Part shown: one piece after another, positions 1-8,646 of the stretch
How positions within the stretch are numbered: the stretch's first letter is position 1
Layout: every line of letters begins with the position of its first letter
DNA from: Lewinellaceae bacterium
GTDB taxonomy: Bacteria > Bacteroidota > Bacteroidia > Chitinophagales > Saprospiraceae
Direction of reading: 5' to 3'
Assembly (NCBI GenBank): GCA_020636315.1
Contig: JACJYA010000005.1
Coordinates: forward strand, 310,001-374,000
Length of the DNA: 64,000 bases
The notes under the pieces: generated by a model
Database searches by the model: none
Told to the model about the DNA's origin: nothing
What the model saw: only the letters and a program-made list of their open reading frames with translations
Made by a program: the position numbers and the translations under genes

Positions 1-2
1 AC

Positions 3-740
3 CGGCCCAACAATGCTTCCCTGGTCATTGCCGGCGATATTGACCCCGAAAAAGCCCTTGAGCGGGTAAAATACTGGTTTGGGGAAATACCGGCAGGGGA
101 GGAGGTGCTTCCACCTGATTCGGAACCCTTTTCGCTTTCCGGGCCTTCCTACCTCACCCTGGAGGATAATGTGCAATTGCCCCGCCTCTACCTCGCTTAT
201 CCCACAGCATCTTTTTATGCTCCGGGAGATGCGGAGATGGACGTCATTGCAGATATACTGGCCGGTGGAAAAAACTCCCGGCTTTACAAAAAGCTGGTAT
301 ATGAACTGGGTATTGCCCAGGACGTTTCGGCTTTTCAGGCCTCGAGGGCTATGGGGTCTATGTTTGTCCTTATGGCCACTGCCCGCCCCGGCCATTCCCT
401 TGAAGAATTGCGGGCGGTGATCGATGAAGAAGTGGAGGGTTTGAAAAATGCGCCACCTACCCAAAGAGAACTGGAGCGCACCCTGAACCAAAGGGAGGTG
501 AGCATGCTTCGTTCTTTTCAGAGCCTGTTTCGTAAGGCCGATGCCTTGAACCAGTATTTCTACTACACCGGCAACCCCGACTACGCCAATGAGGACCTCA
601 GCCGCTACCGCGCCCTGTCAGTGGATGACCTTTCCGTGATGGCCAGGCAATTTCTCGATCCGCATAAGCGGGTGTTGTTGAGCATTGTCCCGGAAGGGCA
701 GGCCGAATTAGCCGTTCCCAACCAAAACATCAAACCATGA
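3..740 (+). CDS. M16 family zinc metallopeptidase, 3' part (5' end outside window)
   Basis: The frame is open from base 3 and gives 245 residues of the C-terminal part of an insulinase/processing-peptidase (M16) protein. The segment with GGKNSRLYKKLV, followed by a long alternating helix/strand region, is typical of the second M16 half-domain. The zinc-binding HxxEH motif would lie upstream of the window, so activity cannot be judged. The stop overlaps the start of the next M16 gene (ATGA at 737-740), so the two are translationally coupled and probably form a heterodimer of the kind known for two-gene M16 peptidases. The first internal ATG is at 105, but homology clearly runs upstream of it. 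Confidence 0.9.
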   Translation, partial: RPNNASLVIAGDIDPEKALERVKYWFGEIPAGEEVLPPDSEPFSLSGPSYLTLEDNVQLPRLYLAYPTASFYAPGDAEMDVIADILAGGKNSRLYKKLVYELGIAQDVSAFQASRAMGSMFVLMATARPGHSLEELRAVIDEEVEGLKNAPPTQRELERTLNQREVSMLRSFQSLFRKADALNQYFYYTGNPDYANEDLSRYRALSVDDLSVMARQFLDPHKRVLLSIVPEGQAELAVPNQNIKP

Positions 741-2179
741 GATCATATATCCTCACGTTTTGCCTGGTATTGGCAGCAGCTCTGGCCTTTGGCCAGAAAG
801 CCGACCGCAGAGAATATCCTGAAATGGAGAAACCCAAAGCGCTGCAGTTGCCGGAAGTGCAGCAGTTTAAACTGGATAACGGGTTGCCGGTTTATCTTGT
901 TGAACAAAATGAATTACCGTTGGTGCAGTTCGTTCTGGCCAGCCGTGCCGGCAGCGTTTACGAGCCATCGGATAAGCTGGGCCTGGCGGAAATGGTTGCC
1001 GATATGATGGATGAAGGCGCCGGAGGGCGAAATGCCCTGGAGTTGTCCGAAGAGATTGATTTTCTGGGAATCTCTCTGAATACTTATGCGAACCGGGAAG
1101 AGCTGGGCCTCAGGCTGTTTACCCCTACCTCCAAACTCGAAAAGGGGCTTGAGCTCTTCTCCGATGTGTTGCTTCGGCCCCGTTTCGAAGCGGAGGAACT
1201 GGAAAGGAAACGCACCGAAGCCCTGGTGGCCCTTGCCCAGGCTCATGATGAACCACAGGCAGTGGCCATGAGGGCGTTTCAGGAGCTTCTTTTTGGTGAA
1301 GAGCATCCTTACGGCCGAAGTGAATCCGGAACGGAAGCCAGCCTGAAATCCCTGTCCGTCCAGGACCTTAAAGACTTCCATCGGGAATTCATTACTCCCG
1401 CCAATTCTTTTCTGGTCGTTGTCGGTGATATTGGAAAAAGCGCTCTCCGGCAAAAACTCAGCAAAGCCTTATCCGGATGGGAAGGCGGCAAGCTGAAGAG
1501 CCGGGAAGTACCGCCGCCGCCGAAACCCGCCGATTTTTCGATCTATTTTATCGACAAACCGGGTGCTGCCCAGTCGGTCCTTCGGTTTGGAGAGCCCGGC
1601 ACGAGCCGCCTGACGGCCGATGAATACCCTATTACCGTTATGAATACCATTCTGGGCGCTTCTTTTACTTCCCGCCTCAACCAGAACATCAGAGAGGAGC
1701 ACGGCTATGCTTATGGGGCGCGGTCCGTATTCTGGCAACCGCGCTATCAGGGATTTTTTATGGCTTATGCCGATGTGCAGTCGGAGGTGACCGGCCCGGC
1801 CATCCGGGAATTCCTGAAAGAGCTGAATGGTATCCGGGAGGTCTCGGAAACGGATGTTGAAAAAGCACGGAACTATCTGGCCTTGGGGTTTCCCGGCGAA
1901 TTTCAGAATGTGGAATCCATCGCCGCCAACCTGAGCGATGTGATCTTTTACGGCCTTCCGCAAGATTATCTCAACCAGCACACAGCAAAATTGCTGGCTG
2001 TATCGAAAGAGCAGGTTGAGGAAGCTGCCCGCAAATACATTGACCCTAAAAATATGATCCTGGTTGTGGTTGGCGACCGCAGCCTGGTTGGGGAAGAGGT
2101 AGAGGCACTTGGAAAGGTGAAATATTTGAGTATTGAAGATGTGCTGGGGCCGGTTCCGGAGATCGAAGAGAAAAAGTAA
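737..2179 (+). CDS. M16 family peptidase-like protein, apparently non-catalytic, secreted
   Basis: 480 residues, with an N-terminal signal peptide (hydrophobic stretch ending near AFGQ, residue 20) followed by two M16 half-domains. Where active enzymes carry HxxEH, this protein reads GLAEMVADMMDEG, so the zinc ligands are missing. That is the pattern of the partner subunit in two-gene M16 systems. The C-terminal half keeps the R/Y loop region (EEHGYAYGARSVF) used in substrate binding by the non-catalytic partner. It overlaps the upstream M16 gene by 4 bases. The likely role is a periplasmic peptide-degrading heterodimer, inferred from the family. Confidence 0.9.
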   Translation: MRSYILTFCLVLAAALAFGQKADRREYPEMEKPKALQLPEVQQFKLDNGLPVYLVEQNELPLVQFVLASRAGSVYEPSDKLGLAEMVADMMDEGAGGRNALELSEEIDFLGISLNTYANREELGLRLFTPTSKLEKGLELFSDVLLRPRFEAEELERKRTEALVALAQAHDEPQAVAMRAFQELLFGEEHPYGRSESGTEASLKSLSVQDLKDFHREFITPANSFLVVVGDIGKSALRQKLSKALSGWEGGKLKSREVPPPPKPADFSIYFIDKPGAAQSVLRFGEPGTSRLTADEYPITVMNTILGASFTSRLNQNIREEHGYAYGARSVFWQPRYQGFFMAYADVQSEVTGPAIREFLKELNGIREVSETDVEKARNYLALGFPGEFQNVESIAANLSDVIFYGLPQDYLNQHTAKLLAVSKEQVEEAARKYIDPKNMILVVVGDRSLVGEEVEALGKVKYLSIEDVLGPVPEIEEKK

Positions 2180-2303
2180 ACGCAGAATATAAGTTCAATC
2201 CTGCCGGATATAAATTTATTCGGGCGATAATGGCGGGGTTGCGTAATTTAGCAGGCTGAAGGGAACCTCGTCTCATCAGCACAAAACTGCTAATCCGAAA
2301 CTT

Positions 2304-5300
2304 ATGCGCCGCCTGGCTTCTTTACTGTTCGCATTATCCTGGTGGCTGTGCACAACTGCTCAGAAGGACTTGCACTTTGAACAGTTCACAACCCGTGACG
2401 GCCTTTCTCATAACGAGGTGCGAAGTTTGCTGAGCGACAGCCGGGGGTACCTGTGGATCGGAACGGCCAACGGCCTCAACCGGTTTGACGGATATGAGTT
2501 CAGGCCCTTTTTGCCGGACCCCGGCCAGCCAGGCGGTATAAGCGGGGAAGTGGTTGTTGCTTTGGCGGAAGGCCCCCACGGCAGGATCTGGGTAGTGCAC
2601 AACCGGGGCATCGATATTTATAACCCCTCGACGGGAGATTTCCTGAGGGTTCCTCCCCGTCAGGAAGATGCCGGAAACTGGGCATTCACTTCGAGTACGA
2701 GCATTTTTATTGGCAGTAAAGGGCATGTGGTGATTACCCGGGATGGCCCGAGGATGCTTTGGTTTCCCCCCGATGGTTTTGATTATGAATGGCTGGATGC
2801 GCCGGATGTCCCTTTGGCTCAACGCCCGGTTAATTACCGCAATGCGCCTGAGAACGGATTCACTGCCGTTTCCCGGAAAGGGCCGGATGAGGTATGGGCC
2901 AGCAGCCTCCTGGGGCTTTTCAGCTTCAACCTGCCGGAAAAGCGGTTGGCCTATCACAGCCTGGAAGATTGCCACCTCCAGTATGGGCCCGGGGCTGTTT
3001 GTGCGGATGACAAGCGGCAGGTGATCTGGTTTACAGGCTTTGGACAGGATCTCTTTTCCCTCAACCCCCATACCGGCGAATGTAACGGCTGGGGGCTCAT
3101 TCCCGGTAAATTTATCGATGGCAGTACGGAAGTGGCCCTTCTGAAAGGAGGGGGGGTCTGGATGAGCCAGCCGGCTGTTCTCTATCCCGAAACGGGGCAG
3201 GTTTTGCTGGTTCATCATACCCCGGACGACCCCTACAGCTTTCCGGATGCCAGCCCGAGTGCCGTGGCCACGAACCAGGATGGCATCCTTTGGGTGGGCA
3301 CTTCGGGTGGGCTGGTTAAACTGGACCCTTACCTGCAGGGGTTTCGGCACGTGGTGCTCGAAGGCCACCCCCGCTATGATTATGACAATTCGGTATTTGA
3401 CATTTTTGAAAACCCGGACGACGGCCTTTTCTACATCACTTCCTTTTATACCAACCTCATCTTTGTTTTCGACCCTGCTACGGGAATATCAAGAGATATC
3501 ACGTCGGAATTCAGGCCATCCATCCAGGGGTTTCCAACCCGCATTTTTCGCGATAGTTACGGGCTGACGTGGTTGCTGGAAGGGGGAGGGCTTTTTCAGG
3601 CGGACCTGGGCAGGCGGCGGCTCAGGCCTGTGGAAATGCCTCCCTTGCCTTCAGAGGCCATCGGCCGCGCCACTTTTGATATTGCTGAGGATACCAGGGG
3701 AGATTTGTGGATCACCAAATGGAGGGCAGGGTTACTGCATTACCGCCGGCAGAACGGGAAATTTGAATTTGTAACCCCACCCGAAGGGATGCCTGCTCCC
3801 CGGTCCGCCTATTGTGTAGCGGCCAGCCCCGGCGGGGCGGCTATCTGGCTCGGCACCGTGAGTGAAGGGCTGTTTCGCGTTGAAACGGCATCTGGAAAAT
3901 GGACACAGTTTACGGAATTCCCTTCCGGCGGCGGCCCTGTTTCCCTGATGGAAATAACCGGCCTGGAATTTGATGAAGAGAGCAACCTCTGGATTGCCTG
4001 CCGGCAGGGGCTCGTCCGGTATGATTCTCAAGGGCAGGCTCGTTTGTTCACCAAGGCAGACGGGCTGGCCAATTCTCTGCTGGAAGGTATGGCTATGGAC
4101 AAAAAGGGGCGCCTCTGGCTCGCCACCGGCAGCGGAATCAGTAGCATGGACCCCGGCACTTTTACCATTCGCAATTACGATGAACGACACGGCCTTAAAA
4201 TAGATGCTACTCTGGATGGGTTTTCCGTGGGGCTCAACGGGGAGCTGTTTGCCGGCACCAAACGCGGGTTTGTCCGCTTTCATCCGGATAGCCTGCCGGT
4301 TGACGAGCGGCCGCCGCGCCTGGCGTTGACGGCCTTTACGGTAGGAGGAGCGGAGTATAAAAAAGAGGGCCGCCTTGTCGATTTTGGAGATGAACTGCGT
4401 CTGAAACCTTCCGAAAATTTCTTTTCCATTCAATATGCCGCCCTGAATTTTACTTTGCCGGAAGAGAACACGTATTACTACAAACTGGAAGGGCTGGATG
4501 AATCATGGATAGAGGCCGGCCGCCGCCGTACAGCAAATTATACAAAAGTGCCACCGGGGCAGTATCGCTTTTGTCTTAAAGCCAGGAATAAGGATGGTAT
4601 CTGGAGCAGCGATGTAAAGGTACTGGGTATTTTTGTCGCGCCTCCCTTCTGGCGAAAGCCCTGGTTCATCGTCCTGTTCATCACTTCAATTGCAGGTATG
4701 GGCTACGGCGCGTATCGGTTTCGCATTAATCAGGTCCGAAAAGAGGCGCAAATGAAAGCCGAATTCAACAAAAAGCTGGCGGAGGTGGAAATGGCGGCTC
4801 TCCGCTCCCAGATGAACCCCCATTTCCTTTTCAACTGCCTCAACTCGATCAACCGGTTCATCCAGCGCAACGAGCCGGATGCAGCCTCTGCTTACCTGAC
4901 GAAATTCGCCCGCCTCATTCGCCTGGTGCTCGACAACTCGCGGAGTGACCTGGTGTCCCTGAGGGATGAGTTGGAGGCCCTGCGCCTGTACATTGAACTG
5001 GAGGCCATGCGTTTTGTCGGCCGGTTTTCCTACTCCATTGAAATCGCTTCGGAACTGGATACCAGCAGCATCGAAGTGCCTCCCATGCTCGTGCAACCCT
5101 ATGTGGAAAATGCCATCTGGCACGGCCTGATGCATAAGGAAAGCGATGATTGCCGGCTCTGGGTGAAGGCTTATCCGGAACATGGCCGGCTGGCCATTAT
5201 TGTTGAGGATAATGGCATAGGCCGGGAGATGGCCCGCCGGCTGAAGAGTAAATCGGCCACTCTGCATAAATCGCACGGCATGAAGGTAACCGCAGAACGC

Positions 5301-5417
5301 ATAGAAGTCATCAACGAGATCTTTCAGGCAAAAGCTGCCGTGAGGATCGAGGACCTGAGAGATGAAATTGGCAGTGCGGCAGGAACCCGGGTGAGTATCT
5401 TCCTGCCTATGGAATAA
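2304..5417 (+). CDS. Propeller-sensor histidine kinase of the LytS type
   Basis: 1037 residues. The order is: a signal peptide (about 1-20), a periplasmic seven-bladed two-component-regulator propeller (about 24-690, with repeated blades such as GLSHNEV and DSRGYLWIGT), a Y_Y_Y domain (about 700-780), one transmembrane helix (about 787-808), a short coiled coil, then a LytS-type His_kinase domain with QMNPHFLFN (phospho-acceptor His840) and an HATPase domain (PYVENAIWHG near 933, EDNGIGREMA near 967). It lies 27 bases before a LytTR response regulator, its probable partner. In Bacteroidota this architecture often senses polysaccharide or envelope signals; the ligand here is unknown. Confidence 0.93.
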   Translation: MRRLASLLFALSWWLCTTAQKDLHFEQFTTRDGLSHNEVRSLLSDSRGYLWIGTANGLNRFDGYEFRPFLPDPGQPGGISGEVVVALAEGPHGRIWVVHNRGIDIYNPSTGDFLRVPPRQEDAGNWAFTSSTSIFIGSKGHVVITRDGPRMLWFPPDGFDYEWLDAPDVPLAQRPVNYRNAPENGFTAVSRKGPDEVWASSLLGLFSFNLPEKRLAYHSLEDCHLQYGPGAVCADDKRQVIWFTGFGQDLFSLNPHTGECNGWGLIPGKFIDGSTEVALLKGGGVWMSQPAVLYPETGQVLLVHHTPDDPYSFPDASPSAVATNQDGILWVGTSGGLVKLDPYLQGFRHVVLEGHPRYDYDNSVFDIFENPDDGLFYITSFYTNLIFVFDPATGISRDITSEFRPSIQGFPTRIFRDSYGLTWLLEGGGLFQADLGRRRLRPVEMPPLPSEAIGRATFDIAEDTRGDLWITKWRAGLLHYRRQNGKFEFVTPPEGMPAPRSAYCVAASPGGAAIWLGTVSEGLFRVETASGKWTQFTEFPSGGGPVSLMEITGLEFDEESNLWIACRQGLVRYDSQGQARLFTKADGLANSLLEGMAMDKKGRLWLATGSGISSMDPGTFTIRNYDERHGLKIDATLDGFSVGLNGELFAGTKRGFVRFHPDSLPVDERPPRLALTAFTVGGAEYKKEGRLVDFGDELRLKPSENFFSIQYAALNFTLPEENTYYYKLEGLDESWIEAGRRRTANYTKVPPGQYRFCLKARNKDGIWSSDVKVLGIFVAPPFWRKPWFIVLFITSIAGMGYGAYRFRINQVRKEAQMKAEFNKKLAEVEMAALRSQMNPHFLFNCLNSINRFIQRNEPDAASAYLTKFARLIRLVLDNSRSDLVSLRDELEALRLYIELEAMRFVGRFSYSIEIASELDTSSIEVPPMLVQPYVENAIWHGLMHKESDDCRLWVKAYPEHGRLAIIVEDNGIGREMARRLKSKSATLHKSHGMKVTAERIEVINEIFQAKAAVRIEDLRDEIGSAAGTRVSIFLPME

Positions 5418-5444
5418 AAACAAGTTTTCCTAAAAAGACAGCTT

Positions 5445-6188
5445 ATGAAAGCCATCATTGTTGACGATGAATTGTATTGTACGGAGTTGCTCTCCTCACT
5501 TTTGGCCAAACATTGTCCGGAAGTAGAAGTTTTGGCCGAATTCAACGACCCTCAAAAGGCGGCGGCATACATCCAGGCATCTCCCCCTGACTTATTGTTT
5601 CTGGACATTGAAATGCCCCGCCTTAATGGTTTTGACCTGCTGGAGCGGGTGCGGCCGGTTACCTTTCAGGTAGTTTTCACCACCGCTTACAACCAGTACG
5701 CACTACGCGCCATTAAGATCAGCGCTCTGGACTATCTGCTCAAGCCCATCGACGCAGAAGAACTGAAATCGGCAGTAGAAAAGGCAAAACAACAACGCCA
5801 GTCCCCCCATTGGGCTCAGTTTGAACTCATGGAACGCCACCGTTCACCGGGAGGGGCGCCTCCCGCCACTATTGCCCTTTCCACCATGGAAGGCCTTCAT
5901 TTTGTTGAAGTGGCCGATATTGTTTACTGCCAGAGCGAAGGCAGTTACACCAACCTGTTTTTCACCGATGGCCAGAGCATGCTGCTGTCCAAACCAATTA
6001 AGGAAGTTGGAGAAATGCTGATTCCTGCCGGGTTCCTGCGTGTCCATAATTCTTTTCTGATCAGCCTGAGCCAGATTAAAAAATACATCCGCGGGGAAGG
6101 AGGCGAGATCATCATGAAGAACGGCCATACCGTTCCGGTGTCGCGCAGCCGCAAAGCGGAATTTCTGGAGCGGATCGCCCGGCTTTGA
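5445..6188 (+). CDS. LytTR-family response regulator
   Basis: 247 residues with a receiver domain (1-120: acidic pair DDE at 7-9, phospho-acceptor Asp54 in FLDIEMP, conserved Lys in LLKPID) and a LytTR DNA-binding domain (about 140-245, containing YCQSEGSYTNLFF and the RVHNSFLISL block). It sits immediately downstream of the propeller-type LytS kinase on the same strand, so the two form a two-component system. The neighbouring T9SS cargo gene downstream is a possible target, but no operator was recognised. Confidence 0.95.
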   Translation: MKAIIVDDELYCTELLSSLLAKHCPEVEVLAEFNDPQKAAAYIQASPPDLLFLDIEMPRLNGFDLLERVRPVTFQVVFTTAYNQYALRAIKISALDYLLKPIDAEELKSAVEKAKQQRQSPHWAQFELMERHRSPGGAPPATIALSTMEGLHFVEVADIVYCQSEGSYTNLFFTDGQSMLLSKPIKEVGEMLIPAGFLRVHNSFLISLSQIKKYIRGEGGEIIMKNGHTVPVSRSRKAEFLERIARL

Positions 6189-6438
6189 AGGGCATTCCGG
6201 GAACTCATCCAAATGATTGAGGGAATGAAGGCTGTCTGTCCATGAGCGGGCTGTTCGGCGTTATTTGCCATTCAATCAATCAATCAATCATTCATTCCTT
6301 ATCCTGTAGCATCCGCAAGGCCCGCAAAAGGCTCCATTGCCCTCCCTGCCTCCGGAAAACCTTCCTGAAACTGCCACCTTTCGCCTGCTTTTTTTGTCCA
6401 CCTTTCTGAAATCTTTTACTCACAAAAAAATAATCTTC
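6189..6438 (+). repeat. Intergenic stretch with a 4-bp tandem repeat
   Basis: Between the response regulator and the T9SS cargo gene lies a short tetranucleotide run of the type (AATC)n around 6272-6297. A related sequence, AATGATTGAGGGAATGAAGG, lies near 6212 and can partly pair with the ATTCATTCC side. It may act as a weak terminator; no gene is seen here. Confidence 0.5.
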
Positions 6439-7509
6439 ATGAAGCAGGCTACTTCAGCACTTATTTGGCTGGCATTGGTTAATACCCTTTTGGGGCAACC
6501 CGCGTTTAACCATCAGTTTTTTCCACGTATCGGCCATTCACAGGTAATGGCGCAGGTGTATCCCGAAGCCATAAACCCCGGCCTGCCGGAACCAGGGCAG
6601 GTGTGGGATTTTTCCGGGCTGGAGATTATTCCCGGCGCCCCCCGGACAACGGTGGAGAATATGTCTCCCGGGTTGACTCCCTTTGGCGATGCTTTTCCCG
6701 AGGCGAACGTCTGTGGCATTTTTACGGACACCGTCGGTTTTTACGCCTACTACAAGATCACTCCGGATGGCTGGGACTGGATCGGTTCCGGAACGGAACT
6801 GGGTGCTTTGCCTTTCACGGACCCACTGTCCATTTTGCGGCCAATGGCGTTTAACGGCTCTTTCCGGGATACCGCCCGCATGGAACTCGTGTCTCCCGGG
6901 TTGGAGTACTATCAGTACATTGAGCAGGAGGTGGGGTATCGGTCTTACGGCACCTTAAGGCTGCCACAGGGTAATTTTTACAATGTGGTTATGATTGAAA
7001 TGCACCAGATGGAGATTGATAGTTTTTCCTTCTCATCTGAAGGGTTTTATTCCATTGACACGATCTTCACGAATACTTATAACTGGATGCAGGCTGGAAC
7101 GCCCGGCCCAATATGCATCTATCAGGTGAGCAACGGGTCATCCAAGGTTGATTTCGGAGGGCAGGAACCTGAATATTCTACCTTTGGCCCTGAGTACGAT
7201 GCCCAGTATGACATCGGGCTGATCTCTTCTGCGGACGGCCCGGGCCTGTATCCTCTGGGCACAATGGCCCTGGCTCCTAACCCCGCGCAGGACAATAGCT
7301 GGCTATACCTGCAGTCCGGGCAGGCTTTCCGGGAAGCTATACTGGAAGTCAGAGACTCTGCGGGCAGGCTGATGCGCGCAGTGCCTGTGGCGATTGATGA
7401 AGGAGAAAACAAGTACCAGGTTCCGGTTGAAGGGCTGCCGGCGGGGCTTTACCTGGTAATATTGGCCAATGGTAAGGCCACCCAGGCTACCCGGCTGGTA
7501 GTGCGTTAG
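6439..7509 (+). CDS. Secreted protein with T9SS type A sorting domain
   Basis: 356 residues from ATG 6439. The in-frame start at 6337 adds a tail that does not look like a signal peptide, whereas MKQATSALIWLALVNTLLGQ does. The body is not recognised. The last 80 residues form the type IX secretion C-terminal domain, with PNPAQD, an EVRDSAGRLM strand, GLPAGLYLV and a final TRLVVR. The product is predicted to cross the outer membrane through T9SS and be released or anchored at the surface. Its function is unknown. Confidence 0.85.
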   Translation: MKQATSALIWLALVNTLLGQPAFNHQFFPRIGHSQVMAQVYPEAINPGLPEPGQVWDFSGLEIIPGAPRTTVENMSPGLTPFGDAFPEANVCGIFTDTVGFYAYYKITPDGWDWIGSGTELGALPFTDPLSILRPMAFNGSFRDTARMELVSPGLEYYQYIEQEVGYRSYGTLRLPQGNFYNVVMIEMHQMEIDSFSFSSEGFYSIDTIFTNTYNWMQAGTPGPICIYQVSNGSSKVDFGGQEPEYSTFGPEYDAQYDIGLISSADGPGLYPLGTMALAPNPAQDNSWLYLQSGQAFREAILEVRDSAGRLMRAVPVAIDEGENKYQVPVEGLPAGLYLVILANGKATQATRLVVR

Positions 7510-7519
7510 AGGGGGGAGG

Positions 7520-7569
7520 TTTCTGGGTTTCTGGTTACTCAGAAAACCAGAAAACCAGAAACCCAGAAA
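7520..7569. terminator. Intergenic hairpin with perfect 17-bp arms
   Basis: TTTCTGGGTTTCTGGTT (7520-7536) is the exact reverse complement of 7553-7569, with a 16-base spacer, followed by further AGAAACCC repeats. It sits 10 bases after the T9SS cargo gene and could end its transcript. Its left arm is nearly identical to part of a hairpin at 53213-53246, so this is a dispersed repeat as well. Confidence 0.6.
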
Positions 7570-7660
7570 CTCAGAAACCCAGAAAACCCACCCTCCGGCA
7601 ACTTATAAACCCAAACCCGCCGGTCATAAAAACTCAATTTTTTGCTGTTCCTTTCCCGGA

Positions 7661-7668
7661 TATATTTG
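7661..7668 (+). promoter_or_regulatory. Bacteroidota -7 promoter box (TATATTTG)
   Basis: TATATTTG matches the TAnnTTTG -7 consensus of the Bacteroidota primary sigma factor, with a TTTTTTG tract about 25 bases upstream as a possible -33 element. It lies 24 bases before ATG 7692. It also decides the start of the sigma factor gene, because the alternative GTG at 7668 is the last base of this box and would precede the likely transcription start. Confidence 0.6.
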
Positions 7669-7691
7669 TGGTAAATAAAAAATCACCCATC

Positions 7692-8291
7692 ATGACAACC
7701 ACAAATGTAAAACCCGACATTTCTAAAATTTCTGATGAAACCCTGGCCGATATGGCCCTGGCCGGCAGCCAGGCGGCCTATACGGCCATCGTTCAGCGCC
7801 ACGAGCGGATGTTGCGGGCGGTGGTCACCCGATATCTGAAAGAAGAAGAAGAGATTCAGGAAGCCCTCCAGGACACCTTCGTCCGGATGTATCAGGCCCT
7901 TCCCGGCTTTCGGTGGGAGTGTAAGTTGAGTTCCTGGCTGTGCCGCATTGCAATCTCGGTAGCCATCAACCGGTACAAAAGTACAAAAAAGCGCAGGGGC
8001 GACATGGGCATAGATGCCATTCCGGAAGCTTATCACCTGGTTGGCATACCCGAAGCCCTCGAACGCATCGGCCGGAAGGAAATCAGCCTTTGGTTGGAAA
8101 AAGCCCTCAGCCTGCTTTCAGGCCAGGACGCTTCGGTGCTGACGGCCTATTACCTGCAGGAGTTATCGGTGGATGAGATCTGCCAAGCCACCGGCTTGAC
8201 GGAGTCTAATGTCAAAACGCGCCTTTTGCGCGCCCGCCGCCGCCTGAAAAAGGTGGTGGAACAAAATTTCCAGCAGCAGTTGATGAATTGA
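7692..8291 (+). CDS. RNA polymerase sigma-70 factor, ECF type
   Basis: 199 residues from ATG 7692. The upstream GTG 7668 lies in the promoter box. Region 2 covers about 25-95, with an RHERMLRAVVTRYLK helix, then EALQDTFVRMYQALPGF and the region 2.4 tail WLCRIAISVAINRYK. Region 4 is at about 145-190, with LSVDEICQATGLTESNVKTR as the helix-turn-helix. No anti-sigma gene is adjacent, so its control is not evident. Members of this group in Bacteroidota usually respond to envelope stress; that role is inferred. Confidence 0.92.
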   Translation: MTTTNVKPDISKISDETLADMALAGSQAAYTAIVQRHERMLRAVVTRYLKEEEEIQEALQDTFVRMYQALPGFRWECKLSSWLCRIAISVAINRYKSTKKRRGDMGIDAIPEAYHLVGIPEALERIGRKEISLWLEKALSLLSGQDASVLTAYYLQELSVDEICQATGLTESNVKTRLLRARRRLKKVVEQNFQQQLMN

Positions 8292-8300
8292 ATTGAGTCA

Positions 8301-8333
8301 AAAAGCTCCTGCCTGAAAAGGCAGAGAGCTTTT
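8301..8333 (+). terminator. Rho-independent terminator after the sigma factor gene
   Basis: A strong stem AAAAGCTCcTGCC / GGCAGaGAGCTTTT with a short TGAAAA loop begins 10 bases after the sigma factor stop and ends in a T run. It can also serve the converging minus-strand DUF1328 gene, because its left side is A-rich. Confidence 0.8.
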
Positions 8334-8377
8334 ACTTAGGAAATTATAATTCACCAGGTATATGGATGATATTCTCT

Positions 8378-8542
8378 TTATGCTCTTTTAAAAAGCCTGG
8401 AAAGCAAGGAAAGGATGAAAAGCACCAGGAATATCCAGAATATTATCTTGGCGATGGCGGCAGCGCCCGCTGCAATTCCACCGAATCCGAGAATTGCCGC
8501 AACGACCGCAATAATAAAGAATATGAGGGCATAACGTAACAT
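8378..8542 (-). CDS. DUF1328 / YtjA-family small membrane protein
   Basis: A 54-residue gene, found by reading the minus strand of the gap between the sigma factor and the transporter. It begins MLRYALIFFIIAVVAA and continues with a glycine/alanine turn (ILGFGGIAAGAAAIAKI) and a second hydrophobic helix, ending LLSRLFKRA. This two-helix layout and the LRYALIFFIIA...GFGGIAAGAA signature match the DUF1328 (YtjA) family, whose members are about 55 residues and stress-associated in other bacteria. It converges with the sigma factor gene across a shared hairpin. Confidence 0.88.
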   Translation of the reverse strand: MLRYALIFFIIAVVAAILGFGGIAAGAAAIAKIIFWIFLVLFILSLLSRLFKRA

Positions 8543-8646
8543 GAAAAAAGGATTTTAGTAATTAAATGATTGATATTCAATCATATATAAAACCCTTCTA
8601 AAGGCCTGGATGTTCGTTTCTGTCCGGGAGGCCGTTTCCCAATTAA

